64,000 nt of DNA from Aphanomyces cochlioides (GCA_019828595.1 JAHQRK010000012.1:2046001-2110000); one strand, 5' to 3'. Positions 32,652 through 43,350 are shown, numbered from the stretch's first letter. Numbers and translations: made by a program. The notes: generated by a model from the letters alone, not told the origin.

Positions 32652-33947
32652 TTGATGGCATCGCTCGAGGAGCAACTGGCCAACTTGCGTGCTGGCAGAA
32701 CTCCAGCGCCACCTGCCCGTGTTTTATACTCGACTCCGGCAGTCTCTTTGATCCCGCAGCATGACGAGATCGATGAAGACGATTGGGACGACGACGAACC
32801 GAAAGATCCAGTCTCAACGGTCGTTTTGCCTGTGCCCCCGTTGATCTCGACTCCGCTTCCAGTTCAACAAACTATGAATAAGCCTGCCGAGGCGACGGAA
32901 CGACAGCATTTAAATCAGCGACAATTGTACGAACGAGCGATTGAAATGACCAAGTCGGCCATGGCGAAAGAACGGGCGAGAGATTTTGACGCTGCTGTCA
33001 ATGAATATGTTGATGCTGGTGACATTTTCACTGAGATTGGACGCAACGAACGAGATCCACAAATCCAACGGACGCTCAAGAAGAAAGCCTTCTCATTGCT
33101 CCAACGCGCTGAAGCTTTAGCAGATTGGATCGACTGTCATGCTGACACGAAAGTCCGAGAGGCGACACCAGCCTCTGATGCCGCGGACAAGGACGTCCAA
33201 GCCGCAGAACAACACATCCAAGCTATGAAACAAGAACTTCAGCAGTTAAAATATTCGTCACAGATCATGCAAGCAGACGACTCAACAGATCTCGTTGAGG
33301 CTACGCAGCCATCGCAGGACGAAAATTCGATGCGAGAGAGTATGAAGAAAGCTCTGGTCAATGAAATCCACGGACTGCTCAACCTCCCAGAGATCAATTC
33401 GCTGCGCAAGTTTGAACCGCTCGACTCGACCGCGAACAAAGCCCAGTATGCTGAAGAGCTCAAAGCCCAAGTGGCGCAATTGCAAAAAGAGTTATCTTAT
33501 GAAAAGGCATCGCATCAACTTACGACGGCCGTGCGCAAACACAAGTATTCGAAGATGGCATCTGCAGATCAAGCAGAACAAGCACGATTACAAGCACAAG
33601 TGACAGAGCTCCGTCGCGAATTGGAGATCCATCAAGCTGCTCTAGAGATGTCCCGTCAAAGCATTGCTGAAATCACAGAAGAAAAGCTGCGGGTTGAGGC
33701 TCAGTCAGCGCGGCAGGTACAGTCACTCGAGCACCAACTCAACAATTTGAGTACTGCCAACGATTCAAGATGGAAACGTACACAAGCGTCACGCATGCAA
33801 TGGTTCCAAGGCCCCCGCGGACTACGCAAACAAGTGGCTGAAGAGCAACAACAACAACAAGAGCCTCAACGTCGCCGGTCAGAGCCAGGCTCGCCGCGCA
33901 ATGGTGCCGCATCTGAAGATGAAGAATCTACTTCAGTGTGGCTGTAA
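32652..33947 (+). CDS. MIT-domain coiled-coil protein (tandem pair, member 2)
   Basis: One exon, 431 residues (or 430 from the second Met). LEEQLANLRAGR and the acidic EDDWDDDE patch match member 1. The MIT-like region is at residues about 95-165 (LYERAIEMTKSAMAKERARD, KKKAFSLLQRAEALADW). A long coiled coil follows to about residue 380, then a Gln-rich basic tail that ends STSVWL. The MIT domain suggests an ESCRT-III or endosomal partner; the coiled coil suggests oligomerisation or tethering. No named family is claimed. Facing CCAAT/ATTGG boxes lie 40-95 bp upstream. Confidence 0.8.
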   Translation: MMASLEEQLANLRAGRTPAPPARVLYSTPAVSLIPQHDEIDEDDWDDDEPKDPVSTVVLPVPPLISTPLPVQQTMNKPAEATERQHLNQRQLYERAIEMTKSAMAKERARDFDAAVNEYVDAGDIFTEIGRNERDPQIQRTLKKKAFSLLQRAEALADWIDCHADTKVREATPASDAADKDVQAAEQHIQAMKQELQQLKYSSQIMQADDSTDLVEATQPSQDENSMRESMKKALVNEIHGLLNLPEINSLRKFEPLDSTANKAQYAEELKAQVAQLQKELSYEKASHQLTTAVRKHKYSKMASADQAEQARLQAQVTELRRELEIHQAALEMSRQSIAEITEEKLRVEAQSARQVQSLEHQLNNLSTANDSRWKRTQASRMQWFQGPRGLRKQVAEEQQQQQEPQRRRSEPGSPRNGAASEDEESTSVWL

Positions 33948-33959
33948 CAAAGTATATAT

Positions 33960-34946
33960 TTAGTTGCCTTGGAGCTTAGTCAGGAGAGTTTGGACGTGTC
34001 CTGTGTAGAACCCAAACGCCAGGCCGTCAGTTCCTTGTGGCTCACCGACGTCAAGTTTGCTTAAGCTTGTGCGAAGCCACGATGGGAAGTTGCCCCCGCG
34101 AGAAGACTCGATGCGTCCAACCTCGACTACAAGACCTGAAGCAATTGCTTCGTCCCAAGCTTGGGTAGGACCGGCAGTCCAGTAAGATTTCGAAACTCCA
34201 GTGACATCGTCCATGACTACAATCGTGCCCGCTCGAGCGAGACGACGGCAATTGCGCAAGTCTGCAGAAGCAACTTCATACGAGTGGCCACCATCAATGA
34301 AGATGAAATCGAACGTCGTGTCGCTCTCGAAATCTGGGATCGAGATGGTAGAATCACCGGGAATAAGGGTATGACGACCAGGGAACACCACATCGAGAAA
34401 TGCCGCAGAGGCAAAAACGTAAGGGTGGAAAGCCACATCGAAACTGGTCAAATGCATCTTGGGATTTGCGCGTAGTAGCGTCATGGCAGAGTGGCCAGCA
34501 TTAAAACCAACCTGCATTGCTCGTTGAATGTTTGCTGGTGGGGCCACCAACGAGTGGAGTATATCGACTGAGACTGGAAAGAGTGAAGTGTGTCCTTCCA
34601 TGTCGTGATAACCGCGGCATTTTAAATAGTCGTCCAGAGTTCCATTCGCTAAAAGCTTGGCACGTGATTCCTCAGCAACTAGAGCGCCACAGCTGAGTTG
34701 AGGAATGCGATTCCTCCCACAGAACGCAGAGGCTTCGATCAAGGTTGATGCACCATCGGTCGGCAAAAATTGATGAACCTTGCCGTCGATTTCCACATTG
34801 ACAGGAGCCTGCATCTGCTTTAGACACGCCACATGCCCTGGATCTCCTGTGGACATGACTTGGGCTTGAGCTACATAAAGGATCAAAGCGAGCTTCGCCA
34901 AAGAGACGCAAGATGTCATCAACATATTTTGCGATCTTTCAACCAA
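33960..34946 (-). CDS. Secreted class I SAM-dependent methyltransferase (Methyltransf_24 type)
   Basis: A single exon of 328 residues; a second Met seven residues in begins a hydrophobic signal-peptide-like run (VSLAKLALILYVAQA). The Rossmann fold is seen in QVGFNAGHSAMTLL (motif I), HLTSFDV (motif II), FDFIFIDGGHSYEVASADL (the motif typical of Methyltransf_24) and RAGTIVVMDDV. Several cysteines in the N-terminal 100 residues would suit an extracellular or luminal protein. The substrate is unknown; relatives methylate small molecules or sugars. It converges on the MIT gene with 12 bp between the ends. Confidence 0.85.
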   Translation of the reverse strand: MVERSQNMLMTSCVSLAKLALILYVAQAQVMSTGDPGHVACLKQMQAPVNVEIDGKVHQFLPTDGASTLIEASAFCGRNRIPQLSCGALVAEESRAKLLANGTLDDYLKCRGYHDMEGHTSLFPVSVDILHSLVAPPANIQRAMQVGFNAGHSAMTLLRANPKMHLTSFDVAFHPYVFASAAFLDVVFPGRHTLIPGDSTISIPDFESDTTFDFIFIDGGHSYEVASADLRNCRRLARAGTIVVMDDVTGVSKSYWTAGPTQAWDEAIASGLVVEVGRIESSRGGNFPSWLRTSLSKLDVGEPQGTDGLAFGFYTGHVQTLLTKLQGN

Positions 34947-36659
34947 ATCTTGATTATCAGTGCAAGAATAATCAAAGTTGATTGGATAAATTTGCTAATT
35001 AGATAATATCAGCCAATCATATAAAATAAACGTATTCATGACCCCTCTAGCTGGTTCTCTGTGCAGTTTCGCCCTCTTTCTTCGAGCGGTGAGTAAACTA
35101 TGCACGTCGTCTGTGTTTGGGGAATACTCTCAGCTTGATCACTTGTGCTCAATTATGAATCTAGCCTGAATATTGTGTTCCAGAAAAAAACTGGAGTCTT
35201 GCAAAGACGACGCAGCCATTTTGACACAAAAATCACGCTTTACAAACTTCAAATGAAATGATCGATCATAGTTCAACGAATCTGTTACTTTGGGGTGACA
35301 AAGCTATTCGCCCTATGCAAAGTCCCCACGACCCAATTAAACATTGGCCCTCTTGTTTGCTTGATTTGTTTCCAAGGCACATGTTCCAAGGCACATGAAG
35401 ACGAAATAGACTTTTAAACGAGCAAGGTTGGTTGATGTGGTTGACTTGACATTGCCATATCCGGATTATTATCCGTACAATTCCATCAACTTAATCCGGA
35501 TAAAAATATCCGGTCGCGCATAAGCTGGGTGCATGGCGTTTTATCTATCTTGGTTATCGTCGCGGCCTCGAAGAATCTTCCTCAACTCCGATCTCTTTGG
35601 GTTTGAAGGTACAGTATTCCACCAGTCGTTTCAATAATTGACGCCGGATTGTTGGACTGACTGTGAACAATTGCTCACAGTGTCAAACCCTTTCTCGTTG
35701 CGACACGTCGCTTCGATCGCCAGCCAACTCGACAGACAAACGACAACGAAATCTTTCACTGCGACAGTGTCGTGGTTTACGGAACACTTGTGTTTTGGGA
35801 ATTGAAAGACGTCGGCCTTACTCGACAGTCGTGTCTGTGAATCTTCGTATCTTTAACGTAATGATTCTACCTTGCAAACTCACATTCAACGCTGGACATC
35901 CCAAATCTCGGTCGATATGTACACTGAGGTTCGTTTTACCAGCCAGACTCTACAGGAAACTCGTCCTTGATTCACGCGCGTCATGTTTGGCGAGATCGCT
36001 GCCGCCCCACAGAGGAAACGCAGACGAAGCCAATCAGATCTGCAGTATGCACGACGCAGATTGGAAAATGCAGGGAAGGCCGGATAAGTTCATCAAATCT
36101 TTCCAATCGAGAATGGGAGGCACCTCCGACCACTCAGTCGGTACCCTGCTCAGCCTCTGGCGCTAGTGGGACTACTTCATTGACGATCTTGCCATTGTAT
36201 GGTTCAAACAAATATACGTAACATACACAAGTACTCGCTCTTTGTCCACGAAGCCAACACCTCCTGGCGGCAGTTTCTAATGGCCAGCACGATCTGGATT
36301 TGACGAGAACGCGGAATGGATATCAACACCCATACTTTATGTTAGATGGGTCTGTCGCACCTGGCAAAGAACACCGCTCAATCTGCGGCGCTGAAAGCTC
36401 GGGTAGCCTCTCAAGCATCGAGGCTTTACATGTATGTACACAGCATGGAAAGCAGCTCTTGAGAACGGCTCCAAGTGGTCGAATTCGTGGCAATGATATT
36501 CGAACCAACAGACAATGTACCATAATGTATGTGAACTTTAATTACAGTAGGGTATTGCTCCGAAGTGGCAAAATGGCCAGAAAATATGGCAAGCGGGGCA
36601 CTGGCAAGGCGCGCAAGCCAGCGAGAAGAAATGTCTGATGGGAGACTCACTTCACAAAG
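34947..36659. other. 1.7-kb gene-poor region with repeat scraps
   Basis: Facing CCAAT boxes (GATTGGAT at about 34,980 and GCCAATCAT at about 35,012) lie within 70 bp of the methyltransferase start. At 35,185-35,260 there is a copy of the dispersed sequence also seen at 10,885-10,975. A TATCCGG cluster occurs at 35,458-35,513 (three sites, one hairpin-like). A 167-codon frame at 35,663-36,166 shows no domain-like features, so I do not call it a gene. Confidence 0.5.
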
Positions 36660-37730
36660 TTGTACATGAGCTCCATTATGATGCCGCTCTTCGACGAGCG
36701 GCCGGTCCGCGTCCGTCCTTGCACTCTTTCCAATCCGTCATATAGCTGCCGTCTTGGAGCCGTACGACCTCGCTCGTCACTCCTGCCCAACTCAAGTGCC
36801 ATCTCCACCAACGGACTCGCATATGGTGTCGATGTTTCCGAAGAACACGCGTTCGTCGCATGCATCAACAACGTGACGCTCATCAATCTCCGCGACAAGA
36901 CAACGAAAGCGCGATGTCCAGTTCCAGGCACAGCACGAGCTCTCGCTGCGACCCCCAGCGGCAAAGCTGTCTACGTGGCATGCCAGAATGGAGGACTAAA
37001 CGTCCTCTCCCGTGTCGGTAACGACCTCCAACACGTCGAACACTTCAACGTGATGGCTGTTGGCATTGCGATGACCAATACAGTCGCTGTCGTCGCATGC
37101 GAACAAACGGGACTTTGCTTCTTTGATTCAAGGTCTCACAAGTGGCTCTCCATGCTCCCCCTCCAGTACCTTGGAACGACTCTGCGCGCCAAAGCCGTTG
37201 CTGTCCACGGAAACCGATATGCTTACGTTGCCTGTGATGCAGGTGTCGTGGCTGTCGTCGATTTCCATGACCCCCGCCACCCTGTCCTTCATGCGACCAA
37301 GAAAGTTTTCGCCGGTGAGGCGCATGCCGTTGCACTCTCTGAAAAGGGTGACTCTCTTTTTGTCGCTTGCGGCGCCAAAGGCATTGCCGTCGTCGATTTG
37401 TTGGGCTTCAAAGCCATGGGGCACGTCCGATCAGCTTACGGTGCCGTCTTTGATCTGCACGTCGTCGGATCCCTCCTGCTTACTGCTTGTCAAATGGGTG
37501 GTCTGGCTGTGTTTTGCGTCGGTGAAGATCGTATGCGATTGACGCTCCTCGGCCAGACAAACGCCTTTGACGGCATTTCTCATGGCATTGGCAGTGTCAA
37601 TGCAGACCGTGGCTTAGAAGCAGTGGTAACGTGTCAGTCTGGCGGTGTCCAGCTTGTTCCTCTAGACAGCATGGCACAATGGCCAGGACCCAAGAAAGCA
37701 GGTCTCAGCGACGCCTGCTCCATCATGTAG
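36660..37730 (+). CDS. LVIVD-type beta-propeller protein with a C-terminal CaaX box
   Basis: One exon, 356 residues (an alternative Met lies at 36,678). From residue 50 on, repeats of about 40 residues carry the pattern xAYVACxxxGVxVVDxxxPxxP (for example YAYVACDAGVVAVVDFHDPR; LFVACGAKGIAVVDLLG), the LVIVD repeats of beta-propellers. The last four residues are CSIM, a textbook CaaX prenylation signal favouring farnesyl, so the protein is probably held at a membrane. A soluble propeller with a lipid anchor is unusual. Its partners are unknown. The stop lies 14 bp from that of the convergent methyltransferase gene. Confidence 0.85.
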   Translation: MYMSSIMMPLFDERPVRVRPCTLSNPSYSCRLGAVRPRSSLLPNSSAISTNGLAYGVDVSEEHAFVACINNVTLINLRDKTTKARCPVPGTARALAATPSGKAVYVACQNGGLNVLSRVGNDLQHVEHFNVMAVGIAMTNTVAVVACEQTGLCFFDSRSHKWLSMLPLQYLGTTLRAKAVAVHGNRYAYVACDAGVVAVVDFHDPRHPVLHATKKVFAGEAHAVALSEKGDSLFVACGAKGIAVVDLLGFKAMGHVRSAYGAVFDLHVVGSLLLTACQMGGLAVFCVGEDRMRLTLLGQTNAFDGISHGIGSVNADRGLEAVVTCQSGGVQLVPLDSMAQWPGPKKAGLSDACSIM

Positions 37731-37744
37731 GCTTCCTCAGTCGC

Positions 37745-39032
37745 TTATTTAATATTAATATGCAACAATTGGTACAATAGAATCCCCGTTGCTACACTCA
37801 CGTTGAGGGAATCGACTTTGGACGCTTCGTCTTGCTCTACGCCTGGAATTGTAAGAATGTCGTCGCAGCATCGGCGGATTGCCGAGTTTAATCCGCGATG
37901 TTCATTGCCCTACTCAGCGCATGAGCTCCAATTTCTCCGGGCTCTAGCTTACCACGACGAGAATCGTTGGCTTTGTAATTGAGTAAGTCGACAACGACAC
38001 AGCTTTGGCACCGCTGCAAGCACCAACGATGTTCCAACCGAGTTGCCGGCTCATTGCAAGTGCTTGATGCATATTTGGAGTCTCAAACAATCGCCGCTAG
38101 GGGAACTTGTGGTCATACAATAGCCCGCAAATCAAATGAGCTCCATACTTCATGGGCTAACACTTCCGAGGAACCAACCGATGCTCGCAAGACGGCAGCT
38201 GACAGTGGAGCATTGTTGCGAGTGCTAGTCAGGACAGCATGCACACCGAGGAAATAAGCTGAACGAAGCACAGCGCCAAAGTTCTATGGAGATTGATATC
38301 GATAAGAAGATTGTAAGTGAAAGCAACACAAGTACCTGAGCGTCATGGAGTTCATCCAGAGCCAAAATGACAGGGGGACGTCCATCAGAACCTACATGAG
38401 AGCCCAATTCCATTAGTTTCAGGTATGCGAAAGACCTTACTTGGTGGCTCATGGGGCTCAAAGTGCGGAATGTCGATTGGGTCGGCAAACAGAACAACAC
38501 CCTAGAAGCACCATGTATCATTGATTGCACTCGTCGAATCAAGCATTTACTTGATGGGGTTTATCGTCAGTCACATGGTTGAGCGTCCATTTACTGTGAG
38601 AAGTGTCATGAATACCATCAAGTCGGTGCTTGAAACTAACCTTTCATAAGTAATGGGAATCGCTAGATCGGACGCGAGGCGTTTAATTTCCTTCACGAGG
38701 TTTTGCTCATCGGATTTCTTCACATCTTTATTCGTCGCAGGTTGTCCATTGGTATCTCGGAGCATGAGGCGGTGAAACACCCGCAAGTTGCATCGCAAAG
38801 CTTGTCGGACTCCGTGGATACCATGCAAGGTTTCACCTGGTACATTTTCAACGCTCGACTTCTCCTGCTTGAATTCCGACAACTTTGGTGGGGACCGCTT
38901 AGCATCGCGGTCTTTCCAGCCTCTGCCGTTAGATGGAGCACTGCTTTTCTTCCAGCTTCGTCCAAATTCCGATCGGCCGGCGCCACCCCATCCGCCCGTC
39001 GCAAATGTCCTCCGCAACATTTTTTCAATCAA
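37745..39032 (-). CDS. SpoU/TrmH-family rRNA 2'-O-methyltransferase, MRM1-like
   Basis: Several exons between 39,032 and the TAA at 37,747-37,745. The N-terminus MLRRTFATGGWGG is basic and aromatic, like a mitochondrial targeting sequence. The substrate-binding domain contains LHGIHGVRQALR. The SpoU knot motifs are present in order: PVILALDELHDAQNFGAVLRSA (motif 1), NEHRGLN (motif 2) and VDSLNVSVATGILLYQL (motif 3). After splicing (introns of about 38-46 nt) these fit mitochondrial MRM1, which methylates a ribose in the large-subunit rRNA. The exact borders near 38,130-38,100 rest on a 38-nt intron. Confidence 0.87.
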
Positions 39033-39437
39033 CCAAGCAAAATACTACAACCTGATTGGTTTTCAAATAGCCAATCATATTGTCTTTTTCACTGAAATTT
39101 GTATTTTTGACTAAAAATTGAAATATTCTCAAATACTATTCTGGTATAGTGAGTTCAAGTGTAATATGAAAGTACATTCAATAAAGTAAAGTTTTGAATG
39201 TGTGTTTTTGTCAAGAAGGCAAATACTCGATTCTGATTGGCTATCGATTTCAAATAGGTGATCGGGGTGAAAAATGTATCACCCCGATCACAATTTAGAG
39301 TGTAAATAACAATATACGATAAATATTTTTTTAAATAATGTGATTGGTCAAAACTATCCAATCATGTTGGCTAAACTTTGTTTAAATGATTTCCATTGGA
39401 TAAATTTTAGCCAGTTACAATTACCCATGATACTATT
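39033..39437. other. AT-rich intergenic region with repeated facing CCAAT boxes
   Basis: TGATTGG and CCAATCA face each other at 39,053-39,077 (11 bp apart) and again at about 39,336-39,365, and another GATTGGCT lies at about 39,235. A GATCGGGGTGA...TCACCCCGATC inverted repeat lies at 39,261-39,291. No gene. The first pair lies about 20-45 bp upstream of the MRM1-like start. Confidence 0.55.
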
Positions 39438-40601
39438 CAAGATGATGGTTTTTCAAAGATGGCATGGATCCACACGCGGAATCGAACGACACCTTGGGAT
39501 CGATTGGCATACTGGCGGCGGATGTATTCGTTCTCGCGCTCGATCATGCCAGCGGTGACGAACATCTGACGAACTTCCTCTAGACATCAACGTGTCAATG
39601 CGACGACAACCCACACAACGACGAACCGATCGTGAAGTAGTATGCTCGAGTGTTGTCTTGACGGACGTAGAAGTTCTCGGCAAGTTTATGTCCAGGTTTG
39701 AAGCGTAGCTGTGCTTGATCATACCGGCCATAATCTCGAAAGAAGATCTACAGAGCGGTGACGTGGTGCCGTACAATCAACCGATCGCCAACCTTTCCGC
39801 CAGGCTTGACAGCGTTCACGATCTTTTGCACAGCGTCTTGCATTTTGTCAGGATGCAATGCCGAGAGGCAAAACATGAAGAGCGCATAGTTGACGCCACC
39901 CGCCTCGTCGATGATAGGCGGCAGTGGATCCGCTGTGATATCGCACACAGATGCATGACAACGTGATGGATCATACAGAGGTTGTTTCTACCCATGCCAT
40001 GACGATCATGATATTTTACCAAGGACATACGTGGAACAGCTCAACTGCCGAGTTGGCAAAGTCGATGGCAACAACATGAAGCCGAGGATTTACTTCGAGA
40101 AGCGGCAGCGCTGCATTGCCAACGCCGCATCCGACTTCGAGGAGCCAAATTATCTACAACAGAGCAGTTGAAATATGTCAATTGGTCGAAAAGTACCTCT
40201 GGGTCGTCGTCATGCGGCGCCAAGTCGGGAAAGACAAGATGGAGGTAATGTCTAGTGACAGTGAGCGAGATTCAACACGAAAGCGACCAACCTATCTTTA
40301 TAAAAGTTGGTTGAGTTGCGTTTGTAGAAGAGATCCCAGTTCTTCGCAGCTTCCTTTTCGTACTTGCCTACACATGACGTGTTGAACAACTCGGCGCGGC
40401 ATAAAAGAGTCCACCTTGCCAAAACTCGGGCACGAGTTTCGTGTCTTGTTCCAGCAACGACTTGGCGAGCGCCTCTCGCTCTTCTGTCCACTCATCTTCT
40501 GCGACAAGCTGGTCTTGGTCTTGGATCACAGCGACGCCCGCTGCCTTGACGACCGCCTCTTCGATCTTCTTGTTCATCTGGCCCAGCTCAACTCCACCCA
40601 A
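39438..40601 (-). CDS. METTL2/METTL6-type tRNA (m3C) methyltransferase
   Basis: Several short exons from ATG 40,601 to TGA 39,440-39,438. The N-terminal signature [20 protein letters not shown] is the clearest mark of METTL2/6/8, which make 3-methylcytidine at position 32 of tRNA-Ser or tRNA-Thr/Arg. SAM-binding motif I is [17 protein letters not shown]; further blocks are [51 protein letters not shown] and [14 protein letters not shown]. The C-terminus reads [17 protein letters not shown]. Length and order are normal. Which tRNA it acts on cannot be told from this. Confidence 0.92.
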
Positions 40602-41735
40602 AATGGCTCATTTCATTGGCTCTCTTCTCTCTCCCACTCTTCTCTTCCAACGTGGCGACCAAAGCTACTGCGATGTCGCGGCGTCACTCGCCTGGCGAAC
40701 TTTCCAAGCGCTTGACGTGGACGTCGGGGAAAGATCGCCGTTCAATCAGCCAAGCGGATAGTCCAGGTCACTTCTGAGCGGTCAGTTTGAGAGATTCCGT
40801 TAGATATTATATTTTTGAATATATTCGCTTAACCCATGTCACCCAAAGATGGACACTTCGTGACTTCCAGTCCACTTGTCCTCGCTCGGATGACATCCAG
40901 CGCGTTCTTGTAATAGCTCGGCAAGGGACGGACGACTGCACGTACACCTTGGTCTTGTGTGCCACACGGCCTTGAACTTTATCTCTTCATTGAGAGACGA
41001 CGACGCGCCTGTCCATCTCTCAATGCGTTGTTGAATGTTTTGGAACTTTTTCCACGTCTGTCGACGCTCGAGTCGCTCAGATTGAACTCTAGCCGTGCAA
41101 CACTCCAGGACAAGCGCCGATCGGTCGCATGCTACAACATCGATTAGGCAACGTTCCACACACAACAAGCCAAATCTCCCAAGTCTTGTCATCCATCTCG
41201 AATCAAACTTGCGGTCTCGCCACCTGCTCCAAAGTGCTCAAAATATGCTAAAATTTCACACAAAAAATATCAAAAATTAGGTAGATTTTCACGAAAACTT
41301 GAAAAATTGCTCAAAATATGGAATTGATTGGAGGATTTCCCTTAGACCTGATGAAAAATTCCACCCAGTCATACAGAAATTGTTTTCTGTATCTTCTCCT
41401 CAGGTGTCTCTGACCACAACCTCTCGACAAAAGGCCCAGACGCCGTTCCCTAACAGCACAAACGACTGCCGCTGCATGATGTCAGCTTGACAATCCGCTT
41501 CGTTTCCTCGGAAGATCTGGTCGGAGGCTGGCGCGGTGGGCCGGCGGCGCTCTCTGGCGCTTCTGGGGTCGCTTCGAGAGACATTGATCACTTGTTGTCA
41601 TCAGTGGCGCGCTTTCGGTCCTCCACATACGACCGTGTGGCAGCTGGAATTGAAGATCGTGAGAAACTTTTTAGTTGTCGTGCAGTGGTCGTAACACCCC
41701 AATGCATCTTCTCTCGACTCATTTGACAATTTGAC
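40602..41735. other. 1.1-kb region between METTL and PH/ZZ genes
   Basis: It holds at most one small doubtful minus-strand gene (see 40,839-41,192). Between 41,240 and 41,400 it is AT-rich with AAAATAT/AATTGCTCAAAATATG direct repeats. The last 100 bp should be the promoter of the gene at 41,736. Confidence 0.5.
40839..41192 (-). CDS. Doubtful small protein
   Basis: An open frame of 117 codons. Its middle part (RVQSERLERRQTWKKFQNIQ) looks like an amphipathic helix, but the C-terminal third is Cys/Ser-rich without pattern. An alternative start MDDKTWEIWLV lies just upstream in another frame and might be joined by a short intron. No family is recognised, and the frame may be chance. Confidence 0.25.
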   Translation of the reverse strand: MTRLGRFGLLCVERCLIDVVACDRSALVLECCTARVQSERLERRQTWKKFQNIQQRIERWTGASSSLNEEIKFKAVWHTRPRCTCSRPSLAELLQERAGCHPSEDKWTGSHEVSIFG

Positions 41736-43350
41736 ATGGTCCAGCTCAACCAAGTCGTGCCAGGCGTGCGCAAAACTTCACGTGGACACGTCCAGATCAC
41801 GCTCTCCAAGCGCAGTCGGGAGGGAACGGTCGGGGCCCTTCAAACGGACGACCTCCAAGATCTCTACGCTCAACACAAGACTCTCCGACCGAAGATCCAC
41901 GCTATGTTTGTCGCGGCGGAAGAACTCACAGGCGCACTCATCTCCCATGGCCATTGCGACAAGTGGCAAGTCAACGCCACGACTGGTCTTGTCGAGTACG
42001 AAGCCGAAGCGGACGCTGTTGCCGCTCTCAACAACGCCATGACCGACCTGCTCAACTTCATCCTCGGCGAAGGGGGATGCACAGGCTACATGGTCAAGGA
42101 AGGCGGTACATTCCGCACATGGAAGCGCCGCTTCTTTCGACTCGAAGGCCGCTCGCTGCAATACTTTGAGTCGGAAGCCCCTGGAAAGATCGCCAAGGGC
42201 GGTGGCACTGTCGCGGGAGTGCGTCTCAACATTGACAAGCCGCTCTCGCTCGATATCATGCTCGAACTTGGCCGTGTGCTTCATGTGACTTGCGAATCCA
42301 AAGAAGACTTCCGCATGTGGTTTGCCGCGCTCTCTCGCGCCGTCCCTGCTCCGAAGAGAGGCAAGCCCATTCTCCGCCACATGTCGTGCTCCGTCGAGAT
42401 CGACGACAACAAGAAAAGCGAGTTCCGCCCGATGGAGCCTTCCGAGCGTCGCAGTGCGTCCATGGTCACTCTGTCGTCGAATTCAGTCGACCGAATCCAT
42501 ATCGGCGTCTGCAAGACCTCCGCTGGCGCTGTTTCCTTGACGTTTCAAATCGAAGACCGCACGGAGTTCACTCCCGTCCACGACAACACACCCAAGTACC
42601 GCACCATGACGGCCAACGAGCTCCGTCAGTTGTACGTTGGTCGTCCGGCGATCAAAGCCGCCGGCGAGCGCATTTTCGCCTCCATGCACATCCTCAACCA
42701 AAAGCTTGTCAAGCATGGACACTTCGAAGTGGCCTCCACTGGCTTGGTCAAGTCATCTTCTCGTGAAGATGCCGCTGAAGTCGCTGCGTTCAACGCGGCC
42801 ATCAAGGCGTTCTATGAATTGATCTCGGAGCCGCCAAAATCGGCGTCATTGCCACACATGCCCATCGTGAAACTCGCGTGTGAGCAAGACTTCATGCCGT
42901 CGATAGTCAAGATTGCGCCGCCAGTCGGACGTCAGCTCCGCAAACCCGTTCAGCACGCCAACACGTCGTGCTATGCATGCCATGCGAGTCCGATCGTGGG
43001 TTTGAGATACCAGTCGACCATTGACGTCGATGTGGACCTTTGCCATGCCTGTGTTGGCGAGCATAGCACCCTTGGTCCTTTCAAAGTCATCGCACGGGAG
43101 ACGATCGAACACAAAAGGAGTTGCTTGCAATGGATGCCGCGCCTTCCCCATCCAAGGCGTGCGGTACGCCTCGACGACAGTGTCGGACTTCAGCATGTGC
43201 CAGCAGTGCGCAGCTTCGGGAGAATACAATGAATCGCACGGCCCGTTCCAAATCCTGACCAAGGCGTCCACACCACTGGCAGTGATGTCGCCGCAGCCCA
43301 AGAAGGAAACGATCGTGATCAAGCAAATGCCACTCGTCGCGCTTCTCTAG
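41736..43350 (+). CDS. PH-domain protein with duplicated flanking domain and two ZZ-like zinc fingers
   Basis: Architecture: unknown domain copy A (residues about 5-110), PH domain (about 115-205; CTGYMVKEGGTFRTWKRRFF, then VLHVTCESKEDFRMWFAAL), a linker, unknown domain copy B (about 245-365), then a ZZ-like finger (SCYACHASPIVGLRYQS, DLCHACVGE). Copies A and B share KTSxGxVxxT, a central helix ending in ISHGH/VKHGH and a terminal ALNNAMTDLLNFI/AFNAAIKAFYELI helix. In the sequence as given the frame ends at 43,232. Removing one A from the run at 43,113-43,116 opens a second ZZ finger (GVACNGCRAFPIQGVRYAS, MCQQCAAS) that ends at 43,350. PH domains bind phosphoinositides and ZZ fingers bind proteins; the role is unknown. 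Confidence 0.82.

Noticed and set aside
35663..36166. 167-codon plus-strand frame
   Set aside because: No domain-like pattern, many Arg/Ser/Cys codons as in random GC-balanced sequence, and no splice support.
43113..43116. Programmed ribosomal frameshift at the PH/ZZ gene
   Set aside because: The A-run is short, there is no obvious slippery heptamer or strong downstream hairpin, and an indel is simpler.
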